Shown here: in pieces, positions 48,000 to 61,090 of the stretch | Position numbering within the stretch: the first letter of the stretch is position 1 | Layout: each line of letters begins with the position of its first letter | NCBI GenBank assembly: GCA_024734555.1 | Contig: JANPWX010000009.1 | Coordinates: 3,824,341-3,888,340 of the forward strand | Source: Trochalopteron elliotii | Lineage: Eukaryota > Chordata > Aves > Passeriformes > Leiothrichidae | Direction: 5' to 3' | DNA length: 64,000 nucleotides | Position numbers and translations under genes: made by a program | The notes under the pieces: generated by a model | Databases searched by the model: none | Told to the model about the DNA's origin: nothing | Seen by the model: the letters and a program-made list of their open reading frames with translations, nothing else

Positions 48000-50900
48000 G
48001 TGAGTTCTTTGGGACCTGCAGAAATCTGTCCTCTGTTTTCCTTCTTTATTTGTAACTATACTTTGGTTGGGAGTGGCTTAAAAAACAGAAGGCATGGTTT
48101 GCTTTTTCTTGAGGTCCAAGATAAGGTGGGTTACGTGATAAGAGAGGGTGGTGACGACACGGGTTGTTTGTAAGGAGGTCACTGTAGTTCTGTAGGGTTT
48201 GGTGATGGCGTAGCTCAGTGCCAGATGGAGGTACAGGCAAACTAGCTTGGAATAAGCTGAGGCACAAAGGAATAGTGTAGCAGTAGAAGCATTTTCCTCT
48301 GAAGCATTTTCCTCTGCTCAGCCTAACAATGCTCCTTCTTCAGCTGGGCTCAGCTCGTTCCAGCACCGCCACCGTGCTTCTGGCAGGTGCTGCACGGAAC
48401 TCATGGAGCTGTGCCCTGACGTTGCCTGCAGCAGCTTTACCTCTTCAGGACGCTCCATAGGAGACCCGTGGAGCAGGCATTCCTCCACCCCTCCTGGTAG
48501 GTCTGCTCCAAGAGCAGCATGAAGCTGCCAGTGGAGTTTGGCTGCAGCAGCTTTGGGCAGAGACAGCCCCGATGCCAGCCAGCAGCCATGGTGTCCATTT
48601 GAGGTCAGAATCTGCTCTGCTGGAGTTGCAAAGGGATGAAACCAAAAACCTGATTATTTTGAAAAAATAATGGTGATATCCTCAAAATAGATCTCAAACA
48701 GAATCTAAAAATTGATATTTAAAGTCTGGTGTAAATTGAGTGGCAAATTTTAGCTTTAAACAGTAGGAATACACGTTTCTGCAGCATTCTAAGAAACTAT
48801 GAGAAGGTGGGGGGTGACAGGGAAAAAAGGAATTACCACATTAGCAATTTTGCACTTGGTTCCAGAGACCACAGTAACACATCCTATGGGCTGCCTGAAT
48901 ATCAGTAAATCTGCACACAGGTTCATCTCAGTTACAAAAGTTTCCTGTGATGCAGCTACAAGTAAAACAGTGTTTTTACGAAGATGCATGAAGGTCTACA
49001 GGTGTCAGACAAGGATATCTAACTTTGCCGAAGCCTTCAGCCTAAACTTTCCATAGATCCAGGCTTTCCTTAATGTGTCTTTTTAGTGTCCTTTCAGAAA
49101 TTACAAAGAGATTTTGGAGCTTGCCTCATTGTTGCTTCAGACAATTTCCGTGCATTTGCTTTTTGCAGCCTGATGTGTGTGATCCTATGTTACCTTGGTG
49201 CCCTCTTACCTCTCAGAAACGTTTTACATCGTCATATAAAAAGAGCAGCAAGTGCAAAAACTGATAATGAAAGGGGAGAGAAGACACAATAAATTTTCAT
49301 TAACTTTTAAGAACATGTTTCCCAGAGCAACAATTTAGAAACTGCGTGTCCGCAGGGCCCAAATTACTCCAGACCAGTAAATCAGACTTAGAGATTGGTA
49401 AGAGGTGAGACCCTTGTGTGGTATGCTGACACAGGGCAAACTTCCAGCCTCACTACATGGTTACACCAAGATATGTAAGAGACCAGAATCCAACCCAAAA
49501 TGTACTTCCCCATTACTGTGTGATTATAAGGTAAAGATGACTTGTATGACCCATATATCCACTCAAGGAAACTATAGAGCATTAGCCAACAGCCATGTTG
49601 ACAGCTTAGTAAAACCCACCTTGAAGAATGCTAGAAGTAAAATCCTGGCCATGAAGTAGTCAGATTTTTGACTTTTATTCCCATTTCTAGGATTCCATCA
49701 CATGACAGGAGGGCAAGCTGTTTATGTTATTTAGAGATTGGCATAATAGTTTTCCCAGTGTAGGAGAGCAAGTCAGCTATACTGCTTACAAAAATGGGAA
49801 AATCCTAGTAGACAGATTCTTTTTTGTGTTCATGTCTCTTCCCCTTCAAGGCACAAACCTTCATTAGCAAATACCAATTTAGAGTCTTGCTGCCCTCAGG
49901 AGCAGTCTGCAGGGAGGCACCACAGGTCCTCTTTACAGGATTGGAATTTACATGCACCATTCTCAAAGGAATAAAATTAATTACTACTTGTGAACACTGG
50001 TCTATGTGAATTATTTTGTCTTTGTATTTATTTAATTTTCTTCTCAAAAAGTCCCACGGAGATGTTTTAAGATAAAAAGGCTGCTTTCCCTGTTGCCTGG
50101 TATCACTGAAGATGTATCAGGAATTACTTTGGGCAGTTTGATTGTTGCTGCATCTAGAAAATTTTTAAGGCAAAAGCAATTAATGAAACAAAAGAATGAA
50201 ATAAGATTCAGTGAAGCAATTCTTGCTAAGAAAACTAAAAGCTTCACCCTTTAACTTTCGATTTTGCAAATGAATCGGTGGCGAGAAATTTGTGTTTTGA
50301 GGCAAATTGATTGTTTGGGAGCACTATGCAAGTGCACTGGTTTGCTGACAGAGCTGACTGCAGGGTCAAGAAAACATGATTTTGTGAGACAAAATTAAAT
50401 AAATGAAAACACCAAATACTTACCTATCCAGAGTGTTCAATGAAAAAATTAGATAATGTGATGTCAAAGCCTGCCAGTCTGTTTTTAATCCTCTGGTTTA
50501 CAATTTTAAAATATGGACTGATTCAGCAATTCTAAATCATGTTGAAGGTGGTCTATTTTTGGAATTTTCTCTGACTGGCCAAGTAGGTGGCTTATGATAC
50601 AGATAAATATTAAAGTAATAATAAAAGAAACATTTTGGAACAGTGTGTAGACACCCGAGTTTCAAGTATTTCACAGGAATAATGCTCGGCCAGTAATTTT
50701 TACCTATGTTGTTTGAAGCTATTTGTTCAGAACTTTTCTAATTTTCCCTTTGTTTCTTTGGTTTGCTTGATACTTGTTTTGCCTTTGGTTGCTTTTCACT
50801 TCTTTTTCTGTTTGTGTGTTGTGTGTTTGGGGAAGGGTATGTCTGTTCAAGATCTCGTTGTTTATTGTAGATAAAATATATGGTGTTGTGGAATAGCATG

Positions 50901-51017
50901 GAGATGCATTCGATTGAAAAGGCACTGTAGTGTTTCCTGAAAAAGAAGGGGAGTTGCATTTGTTTATAAATGCATTATTTTGGTACTATAACTTTGAAAG
51001 TGATTTGGGAATTTTTT

Positions 51018-51078
51018 CCTTTTTTTTTTGTTTTGTTTTGTTTTGTTTTTTGTTTTTGTTTGTTTGGGTTTTTTTTAA
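51018..51078 (+). repeat. T/G-rich simple repeat
   Basis: Several TTTTG units between T runs, then TTTG units. Just upstream of a possible AATAAA signal near 51096. Confidence 0.9.
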
Positions 51079-51520
51079 ACTTTTCTTTTAAATTTAATAA
51101 ACATAGAGTCATGCAGGTGCATGCATTCTTAAGTGAGCAAGCCCAGCATGTTTTTCTTAAGGCTTTTGGTAAAATTTGGTACACCATTGGTGAACTTTAC
51201 TTACCTAGACTAATTTTTAATTATATTTTTTTGAATCTCCTTTTTTTTTCTCCTGAATATACTGTGGTATACTTGGTTTCCATTGTACTTTAAAACTACC
51301 CTGATCTGCCTCTCCTTTTATGTATCTTGTGTAATAGATTTTTGCAGGAGGTGCCTAGAAAGTATTGTTGGTTTCCCTATAAAAGTGTGGTTTGTCCAGA
51401 TTCTTTACTGTCTACATGATTGAGAGATGGACTGATTGCCCTATTTTTCCTTGATGATTTGGAGTTGTAAGAGTTGTCCAGCTGTTGCTTAATAAAATTT
51501 TGCAGACTAGAGAGCTGATG

Positions 51521-52069
51521 ATTTGTTTCTGTTGCATTCTGCATCTTGTCAAGCACCGTAAATACTTTTAAAGCAGATGACAAGTCTGTGCTGCAACAAC
51601 CTGAATAATAACCAGCCAGATGCTGTTATGCTTTCTCTTTTCAGGAACTGTACCCACAAGTTCCACTGAACGTGGCATGTGTACCAGCCCCATCATACCT
51701 TGTGTCAGTCACGTGGGAGGATGGATGGCAAAGATTTTGTAGTGGTAGTGTTCCTGTCTGCCTGGATATCAGCTGGTCCTTGTGATATTTCTACCCTGCT
51801 TGTTTTCCTTTTTAAGGAAATTATTTTGGTGTTTGTGGTACTTCTCATTTTGTCATTGATAAACTGAAAACCTTAACATCACCACGAGGGATTTCCTCTG
51901 TCCTGTCATCTTTAACAACAAGTGCTGTGATGGCCAGTGTTTATTCTCTGATTTCTTAAAAAAACCCAACATTTTGGGACCAAAGGAAACAAACAAAAAA
52001 AGCTGGTAAAGTAGCTTACCTTGCCTGATAAACATCCCAGCTATGGCACAAATGAAAAAATCCCGGCAT
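51521..52069. other. Intergenic or distal 3' UTR, nothing recognised
   Basis: AT-rich, no supported feature. Confidence 0.6.
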
Positions 52070-53015
52070 GGATCCTCATAATGGACCCAGGTTACCATTG
52101 GAGTTTTGCAAGGGTCTTTGCTGGATCCTCAACTTACACCATATTCATGGGTGGCCTTGAAAAAGTTTGAACATTGAGCTACAACGTTTATTGATGATTT
52201 GAATTATTCAAAATAGTAAAGGCAATGGCCAATTGTCAAGAATCTCAGAAAGTCTTCGTAAAACTTGACAATGAAATGACAGGTGAAACACAGCATTAGT
52301 AAATGTGAAGTGATACACGGGGAAAAAACAATCCTAACTTCACATTTGCAGTAGTGATCTCTTATTCAGGGGAGACCTTTTGGCAGAATGATAGGTTGTG
52401 CTCTGAAAACATCAGGTTGGTGCTCAGCAGCAGTCAAAAGAGGAAACTAAAATATTGGTGATGATTGGGAATAGAGCTGACAGCAAAGCAAAAGATACAG
52501 GATCACTGTATAAAATTGCAGTTCACTGCACTTCACGTACTGTGCAGTGCTGGTCCCCTTGTCACAGGAAAGGGAGAGATCTAGAGAAGCTTCACAGAAG
52601 TGCAGCAGAAGGCACAAATCGGCATCTACATGAGGAATTAGTGTGAAGTCTCAAACCCTTCATGCTGGAAAAGAAACAACTTAAAGGAATTGCTAGAGAG
52701 CCACCAGAACAGGAGTAGTGTTGAAAGGTGGATAGGGATTATCTGTTGTCTCTTCCTGCAAAAAAACTAGGAACTATAAAATGAAAATAAAGTGAAATAC
52801 TAGAGGGGCAGAAAATCAAACTAAAGGAGGAAGTTCTTCAAGGAGGTGACTTGCCAAAGCCACTTTGCCAAAGGATGCTGTGATACAAGGAGTTCACCAG
52901 AATTCAAAGACTGGGAAAGTATATGAATGAGAGATTCACTGGGATGCAAAGCAAACTACCACAGAAGTTGAAAGTTCCCTGAGCTAAAAATAGTCGGATG
53001 CTGGGAGATTATTAG
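52070..53015 (+). mobile_element. Ancient CR1-type LINE remnant
   Basis: In order on the + strand it shows decayed but recognisable CR1 landmarks: TGCAAGGGTCTTTGCTGGATC (end of reverse transcriptase), CTGTATAAAATTGCAGTTCA, a TGTGCAGTGCTGGTCCCCTT block, AGATCTAGAGAAGCTTCACAG, ACTAGGAACTATAAAATGAA, GGAAGTTCTTCA and a GCCAAAGGATGCTGTGATA block. Many indels and no intact frame: an old, inactive copy. Confidence 0.75.
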
Positions 53016-53817
53016 GGGAAATACCATGTGAATTTTCTCTGTTGTCATTCTTCCCGAGGAAGCTGCAAATGGCAATTGTAGGAGACAAAACACTGGGCTT
53101 TACTGGAATTTCACCGTGAACAGTTGTCACTGTACATCAGCCTTTCTAAACCAGGCCTAAACCTGGAGTGTCAGGCTCTGGGAAGAGGAGAAAGGGAAGA
53201 CTCCCAACCACATGCCTGAATTCTTTGTGCTGCAGCTGTGAAATGTCCTCTTCTAGCTCGGATAGGGAGTGCTGGGGCTATGCCAGTGCTCATTAAATAT
53301 CCCCTAGCTCAGCTAAGGGATATACCAGAGTTATGTGATGAGTTTTCAGATCAAATTGAACCTCTACTAAAATGCAGAAATTATGAAATCGACTGTTGAG
53401 TTTGGAGACAGAGAAATGGAACAGCAATATAGCTTCTGGTCATGGCACTCTGCGTTGGCCTTTTGCTTTTTTGCTTTGGCTATAGTGTCGGTGTTTACCT
53501 GAATTAGTATCTGGCCAGGTGAGCTGAGCTGATTATCACAGTTTCCTTTTAGATCACGGTTCCAATTGTTTTCAGGTTTTTCCTTCTTTGTGGAGGATAT
53601 TGACTTAAAATATAGTCATCTTCTGCTTCTCTGCCCTTTTTGTGTTAATTTGGGGGTGTTCTGGCAGCTACAACACTGGTAATTGATTCAGTCACGGTAA
53701 CAATCTGTATCTGCTTTGCTCAAGGGAACTAACTGAGCAAGTGCAGTTTGGTTTGTTGTTCCAGCAGGTCGATTTTGGAATGCCCCTTTCTGCTGGGTGC
53801 AACCAGCTAAATTAACA
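53016..53817. other. Intergenic, nothing recognised
   Basis: No gene or repeat family that I can support. Confidence 0.6.
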
Positions 53818-53878
53818 CATGTTGTCACTTGCAGTTTGTAAATAAATGTCAAGCTTGTTGCATCACCATCTCAACATG
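53818..53878 (+). repeat. 60-base repeat unit, copy 1 (contains AATAAA)
   Basis: ACATGTTGTCACTTGCAGTT followed by TGTAAATAAATGTCAAGCTTGTTGCATCA in the full unit. It is closely matched at 55122-55181. See that entry. Confidence 0.8.
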
Positions 53879-55121
53879 TGGGAACAGAAATGTGAGTGAA
53901 AGAATGCTGGAGCTGTAACTGGCTCTGGAGAGAGAGGAGGCATGAAAGGAAGCAAACAGATCTGGGGAGGTGTTCAGGGTTGTTGTGAGGAGATGGCTAC
54001 TGAAACATGCCTGCCTGGAAGTAGCAGGTGATGCAAATGCAGAATTTATCAGTAACAGGGGCTGCAGCAAACAAATAAAAACATAAACCTTTAGGAAAAA
54101 TACCCTAGGAAGGTTCCTGTGATTGTTTTCTTGCTTTGTAGAGGTACTAATAGCATTTACTTATTTATATATGATTGTGGTTGTTGTTGATAATAGTAAA
54201 ATCTTGTTTTTATGATTTGAGTGAGCACAAGGGCGATTTATGCCTACTGCTGCCTGTTGTAGAGGTCAAGATGTGCAGGCACTGAGGGAACAATATTTAA
54301 TCCGGGGCTTTTAAAAGACAAGCTGGTATTACAGCAACTATAGATATAATTAAGTTCATATATACCATTGAATAACTACTGGCTAGATCATGAACTTTTT
54401 CACCAAGACAGGTTATTGCTGTTGATGTTCTCTCAGCAATGACATATTCCATTTTATATTGGCATTCCTACCAAAATAACTATCGATAATAAGATGGCAA
54501 TCTTTACTTACTGCTAATTTTTTCAAAAGTAGCCCAGCTTTCATTATGCAATTTTAATGGGATAGGAAGCTGAGTAATTACCTAGTTGTGAGAGAGTTGT
54601 ATAAGATCAGAAAAAAAACCAAAAAACACCACAACCTGGAGCACTTCATACCAATCACGATTCATCTCAGACCTTTCATCTTGCCCCTATCCATTATAGA
54701 TGTCTATTGCATATCCTCATTTTCTGTTCTGTTTAAAACTGACAAATTTCAAATCTTTGTTAGACCAAAGGGAAATCTATTCATCTGGGGGAATGTTTTG
54801 CTTTGTTGCCTCTCCTGATACTTTTATCCTTTCCAGCTGTTCCACATTTTCTGCCATGTATCACTTCCCTATGGACAAGGAGGAAAGTTAGATTTGAACT
54901 CCAGGAAGTAACATTTCTCTGTTCTCCGTTCTCATTGCTCTCTGTGGTGATGGTCCTCCCTCTTAAAACAAGAGCTTAGTTGTTCCCTTTGTTGCACAGT
55001 TTTTGTGAGATTAATTTCTTCCTTTTTCTTTCAGGATGGGAAGGATGCTTGTTTTCATCAGATCTATGAACATATTTGGATTTTTGTCCTTGAGCTGGTG
55101 TGGCAGCTAGTGTCATCTGAG

Positions 55122-55181
55122 CACATGTTGTCACTTGTAGTTTGCAAATAAACTTTAAGCTTGTTGCATCATTTTAACAGG
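55122..55181 (+). repeat. 60-base repeat unit, copy 2 (contains AATAAA)
   Basis: ACATGTTGTCACTTGTAGTT then a TGCAAATAAACT block and AAGCTTGTTGCATCA. It matches 53818-53878 with few differences, in the same orientation, about 1.3 kb away. The central AATAAA suggests the poly(A)/R part of an old LTR or the tail of another retroelement, with the rest too decayed to align by eye. Confidence 0.75.
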
Positions 55182-57840
55182 TTTTATTTGTATGACCCAC
55201 TTAGGGGGTCTCTAAAGCCAAGATTCCAGTTTTGTTCATAAACCTACTGCTAGTATTGCTATTTATGTGATACTAATAATTTTATCTGAAGTTTAAACAA
55301 TACACAGGTTTTAGTAGATTTGTGTCAAAAGAACACAAGTGTGAAAAGAGAGAAGACACCTTTCTAAACCCCACAGCACATATGTGATTCACACTGGAAG
55401 TTCTCCTATAAACTTCAGAAGTTTCCAATGCTGATAGTGTCCCCTCAGGCCATAAATGGAGAGAGCATCATCTGGAGAATTGCCAGAATCCACAATTAGA
55501 TTCCACTTCTGGAGATTATGGAAGACTCAAGCAAGAGTAAAATGACACAAACTGAGACACTAGCATCAGAAGCACTGCAGTTTGTGCACAACAAAAATGT
55601 TCTCTGAAGAGCAAGAAAGGAGAGGTTTCTGGGAAGTCAGGGAAGATGTTCTGGGATGGGAGACCAGTAGCATATGAGGCAGAATGTCAAGTAAGAATCA
55701 AAAAAAACCTCCTGAGTGGAGGCATGAGCATAAATCACTCGTATTCAGATATATCAATGCAAAATCCACAAGGATGGTCATGCATGACATCATCACTAGA
55801 AAGATAGTGGCTATTGAAGCTTTTTTTTGTGGAAGTTAAAATGTGTGAAATTATTAAAGTATTAAATGTGAAAAGAATCAAAATACAGTGGTAGATGGTG
55901 AGAATGATGGCCTCACGTCTAAATATTCTGAAAGAGAAGATGTTACATACAAAGAGCAATTCCCATCCCGTAAGAAAATATCTTTATTTATTCAAAGAAA
56001 ATAGAAATTAACAACCTCATAGAAAGATTGCTGGCATCTCTGAAGTTATAAGCAAGCCAATGAAGAAAAGATCCTAGATGTGTATCTGGATAGGTCTGAA
56101 AGATGAAAACATGGAATTCATGAAGATAAATCAATATTTATGATGTGCCAAAAGCTGTTGCATTAATCTACTATGTGTGGATTCCTGAGTGCAAGACATA
56201 AAGATGAAAACAATTTCATCAAAAGAACAGATGATTAAAATTATTTTGACATGTGATGGTGGTGTCAAGTCATCAGTCTTTAAACTGGATCTCTACATTC
56301 TTTTGGAAGAATCTTAGTGTGGCATGCAGCTGAGAAGCAATCAACTGAAGAAATTCAAAGAGCAAGATGTACAATGAAATTTGCTCTCAAGATTTTTAAG
56401 TTAGGCAATAATTATATGACCAGGTTAGTAATCATACAATGCAACTGACAGCCATGATTTAACTGATTAAGATAACTCATGAAGAGTTGGTAAATATGAC
56501 TTCAAAATATCAGGTGAGTGTTAAAACTTTGCTAGAAAAGTTTGAGGGTGCAGTGGTGCAAATGAGGCAGATGCTGCTAATCCATTTCCTGCTCAGCCAA
56601 TTTTCTCTCTGATGTTGTTGATAAAATACTAAAATCTGTAAAGTTAGGGAAGAAGAACGTAATGATACCAGGAGGAATTGTTTTAGGGTTGCATAGCTGC
56701 ATAGAAACATGATAGCTGAACATCCAAGTAAAAAATAAGATGTTTTCAAGGACCAACAGAAAGATTGGAGTTGGAAAGTACTTGGGAAAGGATACTGGAG
56801 GAATTTCCTAGGAAAAATACAAATTGTTGTACAACACAGATTAAGGATTCCCTGTGTGTTGTGTAGGCACTGGCAGCACTGGATTGTTAAAAGTGTGATT
56901 CCTGCTGATGTCACCATCTCTGTAACTACAGAATGGATTTAATCCAAAGAATGAAGTGATAGCTAAGTGTTGGCATCATCAGGCCATTAGCACTAACAAA
57001 GCTGCAGAATTCATGGAATGTTTGGTATTTCCAAAAGATGGCAGAAGAAGGAGACAGGTTCAGATTGATGCAACAGAGGGTGTAAAGCACGTGTTCATTT
57101 CAAGAACAGAACTGTGTAGCAATGGAAAAAGGTTTTTAATCCCATCAGCAGCCCAATCCTCATCAAATTTGTGGCAAAACAACCACAATTACCACTGAAG
57201 ACATATTTGTGCTTGAACTTAGCCTGGGATGCAGCAATTTTATATCTTAGCCAGAACACCTGATGATTGCAGCACAAGCCTGGACAAGATCCACAGGCAT
57301 CTATGAAATCAAGTGCTCCCCTGAGGCTGATGTTTGTGGATCTGAAACAAGCCTGTGTCTTGTTTGGGTTGTCAACACTGCTGGGAGTGAGGAGAAGTTG
57401 GGAGGCAGAAAACTCATGCAGGTGTAGTACCAAGAACTGGAGAGTTCATCAGATGTGAGGTGAAATCCTATGGTGGGCAATACTTGGTTTCTTGGGCTGG
57501 CCTTTCTTCCAGAAGGGGTGAAGAAGGTCCCAGCCGTCTGTGGGCATCCCCTGTGTACAGTTACACTGGAATTTGGAGGCAGTTCTCACAGTGCAAACCT
57601 CTCACTCAGTCCTGTAAGGTGTGGCCGAGCAACTGGCACCCAGAAGAATGTGAACAGGGAGTGGATGTTTGGATCCTCCCCACCATGGCTGCCCATCACA
57701 TTTATTGTCAGGTGTGTAGTCTGTGCTCATTGTACGTGTCAAAGTCAGTAATGCTGCTGCTTGAACAAAGAGCTATAAACTGCAGCCCTCTGCAGGTCTG
57801 AGCTGCAACTCTTTGCCTGACAGAAGATTAAAATAAATAT
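55182..57840. other. Unassigned stretch, possibly degraded retroelement
   Basis: A purine-rich + strand, many short open frames in changing phases, and a more GC-rich 57440-57800 ending before an ATTAAAATAAAT-rich stretch (about 57827) suggest old coding-derived DNA. I cannot align it to a family and see no intact gene. Confidence 0.3.
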
Positions 57841-59990
57841 TGAATAACATAATTGAGAACATTGAGATTTGTAAAAAATACAGGTGAATTACTTTGTTTG
57901 AAATAGAATCTTACAATAGAATCTTACATTTTATAGTTTACAATCACATTAAGGTAAAATACTGTGTTGTCTGTTTAGGATGCTTTTAAATGTATATAGT
58001 TCTTATTTTATAAATTATCATTTTTTTAATGATAAATATGTGAAGCTTAAATGTTACAGTGCAAAAAATATGTTGCCAACAGACAGGGCACCATTTTTAA
58101 AAGCTTAATCGTTACTTTGAAGCTAGCAAAGGCTGTAGGATCTGAAAAAAAAATCTGGCAACACAGATGTCTTCAAAAGCATTATTAAAGTTAGCTTCTT
58201 CAAATGACACCAGCATCTGAATTTTCTGACCTTCGTTCATTGACTCTGTGAGCTGAGTGCTACTCCCAGGAACTTTACACGCAGCAAGCTCACCAAGTTA
58301 GCTGGATATTCCCCCCAGGTGCTTCCTCACAATGACTTTTCTAATGCAGTGACACAGAGAAGCCCTGTAACTACAGTTATCTCTGCTTCACTCAGAGTGA
58401 TTGAATAAGCCAGCTTTTCAGCATTCTGATAGCTTCCCTTTTATTGCCTTGTTCTTTATTTCCCTGGATGTATTCATCGAGCTAATTAAAAAGGAAAAAA
58501 ATCAAAATAAAACCAACTTCTACACAACACTTTGGCTTTCCAGCTGTGTTACACAGAGCATACCAGAGAGCCTCAAAGGAATTTGATCTATTGGTGATGG
58601 TAAGGGTGGAGGGGGTGGCAAGCGTGGGCAGGGGCTTTTTATGACACCACAAGAATGAAGAGAAAACTTCCACAGAACAAACAGCAGTTCCTGAGGTGCA
58701 GCTGTGGTAGGAATAGGAAGGCAGGACAGTTCTCCCTATTTCTTTGGGCCTGCATGAATTCACTGAGAGGGGTCTTTCCCGTGGCGCAGGTGATGAACAA
58801 AGATACAGACTGCAGCAGTAGAGACTGAACATAACCTTTGGAAAGCCAGAGATCAGAGAACTGCAGGCTGCAGCAGTGTCTTATAGGATGTCACAACAAT
58901 AAAGTGACACAAATCCTTGCTGCAACAGAAGTCACATGGAACTGCAAAGCAGTGGCTTTCAGCAAACTAGCAGGAGGAATACTCATTGTAATTCCCTGAG
59001 GGACCAGACAGTACACCCACAGGCAGCCAGAAGAGACAGCTTGGATCATCAAAGAATTTGGAGTCTTGAGAGCAGTGATGAGAGGTGAGAAAGCAAACTG
59101 TTGTGCTGGATTGCTCATGATACAGATGCAACGAGAAGTACCCAGGACATGGATTTGGTATAAACTGGGATGCAAAGAACTGTAATTTTAATACTCCTCA
59201 GCTCTCCCTTGTGGACAGCAGTAACTGTATGGAATCCTACTATAGCTTGAAACATACTGTACAGCCCCTAATTAAATGCTTCTAAAGAAATTCCTTTCTC
59301 ACATAAGAAAAGTACTGAGACATTAGGCAGTGTATCAAGAGATTCAAAGTTCTGGAGCCAATTCTAGCAGTTTTAGCTCTAAAGAAAATCATCTCTCTCC
59401 AAAGTACATGAGGTACAAAGTGCATGAGCTAACTTTGAGAAAAAATGTGGGAGTCTACCAGCTCTACTTTGTCACCCTGAGCGATGCAAGATGGTATCAC
59501 ATACTACTTACTGTGGGAGAACATATTGCTAGACTTGAGCACAGTTAACACCTTCCTTCCTCTTATGCTCAAATACATGCGTAAATCAAGCACAAAATTA
59601 AGTCTCCTGCCAAACTCATTCCTCAGTATAGTTAATGACTTGCAGTAGTAACCAGAACTGATCCAGTTCTAGGATCCAGTTCTAGAACAGTTCATCCTGT
59701 TTCAATCTTTTTTGAAAAGTTGAGACTGGATTAGTTTGTCATCAAGACTGGCACAGTGCAGGCTGGAGAGAATTCCAGCCAACTGGTGGGCAGTTCTAAT
59801 GTATTTTATACAGTCTATATATATATTCTAGAAGCCTGACAAAATGCTTAGCTAACAATATTTGTAAAAAGAAAACAGGTAGCAGGAAGTAGACCAGCCA
59901 TGCAGGCAAAATAATAGAAAGGATTATACTGGAATCAGTTGAAAACTGGAACATAAGGATGTAAACTGTGAGAAAGCAGTTTTAAGTTAT
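57841..59990. other. Intergenic, nothing recognised
   Basis: A short tandem repeat of ATAGAATCTTACA at 57903-57928 is the only structure noted. Confidence 0.6.
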
Positions 59991-59994
59991 ATGT

Positions 59995-61090
59995 TATTCT
60001 GGAGGAAAAAGAGTTCTTATCCCACTATGTCCTTTGACACTATTATTTGAGGTTATTACCTCAATTTGTGGATAAAATTTCATTCACATGGCGTTTGATA
60101 AAATAGTGCCTGATGTTTCAATTAAAAAATTGTCAATAGCTCATGTGGATGAGGTGGGCTTTAAATGGATTGTGAATGAAACTAGAGATCTTACAAAGTA
60201 GCCTGTGATGTGGAATCCTTGCTGAGTGGATGTTTCTGGTGGGATTTTGCAGAGATAAGTACTAGAACTGACAGTAAAGAGGGCTCAGAAGTAGATACAG
60301 CACTGTGGTTGATCAAATCTGTACGTGGCATAAAACTGCCAGAAAGGCAAATAGCACCAAGGACAAGGCAGTGAAACATTACTGACAAAATGCATTTTTA
60401 ATGCAGGCAAATGGAGAGCTACGCATTTAGGGGCAAAGAATGTGGCCATGTCTTCAAAATCAGTAATTTAGCTCTAAGAGCTGCAGAACTGATTTGGAGG
60501 CACAGGTTAAAGCAAGCATCTCAGTAGGGGATGTTAGCAATCCTGAGATCCTCCTGCAAAAAGAGCTAGTACAATCCTCAGATTGGTAAGTAGGGCAGTG
60601 GGAGGAGGGAATTGATTTCACCTGATAAAATACTGGGTCTGCTACTGCTGGCCAGGCTTCTAAGCTGTCTTACAAGAAAGGAGAGTGTTGAAAAACTATA
60701 AAATTCAGAAACTGAAGAAAATGCCTCACAGCAAGAGATTTGTCGGCTTAGCTTATTTCAGAGAAATGCGTAATTAAATAATTCTCACTATCTTAAAAAA
60801 CTTAACTGAATTAAAACACTGCTATCAAAAGGCACTTTAATTTAGCAGGAAAAGGCACAACAAGCAGTAATGTCTGGAGGCTGGAGCCTAGTACAAAAAA
60901 AAGCAAGACACACTTAATGATTAAAATTATTAACATTGGAACAAGCTCAAAGAAGTCATGGATTCCCCATTCTGTGAATTATTCCAAACAAGGCTGCTTC
61001 AGTTAGATGAATTTGGATAGATACAGAGGTAAATGTGTGAAACATGCAATGACCAAAGGCAGATTATCTCCAGAGGAATAGGCAAGGTCT
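59995..61090 (+). mobile_element. Ancient CR1-type LINE remnant, second copy
   Basis: The left part resembles the reverse-transcriptase region around 'gtcctttgacactat' (CR1 'gcctttgacac-gt') and continues through 'gataaaatagtgcctgatg', 'gatgaggtgggctttaaatgg', 'ggcaaatggagagctacgcatttaggggcaa' landmarks split by indels, to 'aaactataaaattcagaaactg'. Heavily decayed and frameless, similar in age to the copy at 52.07-53.02 kb. Confidence 0.55.

Larger units (their letters stand above)
43705..51520 (+). other. TULP4: Probable long 3' UTR of TULP4 (extent uncertain)
   Basis: AT-rich sequence without credible genes follows the stop codon. Possible poly(A) signals: ATTAAA near 44081, AATAAA near 49290, near 51096, and near 51491. 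Mammalian TULP4 mRNAs have multi-kilobase 3' UTRs (recalled), so use of one of the signals near 51.1-51.5 kb is plausible, but none can be proven here. An LTR insertion (from 44369), a GC-rich patch (48340-48600), a candidate exon (47881-47999) and a T/G-rich simple repeat (51018-51078) lie inside it. If one of the earlier signals is used, the rest is intergenic. Confidence 0.4.
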
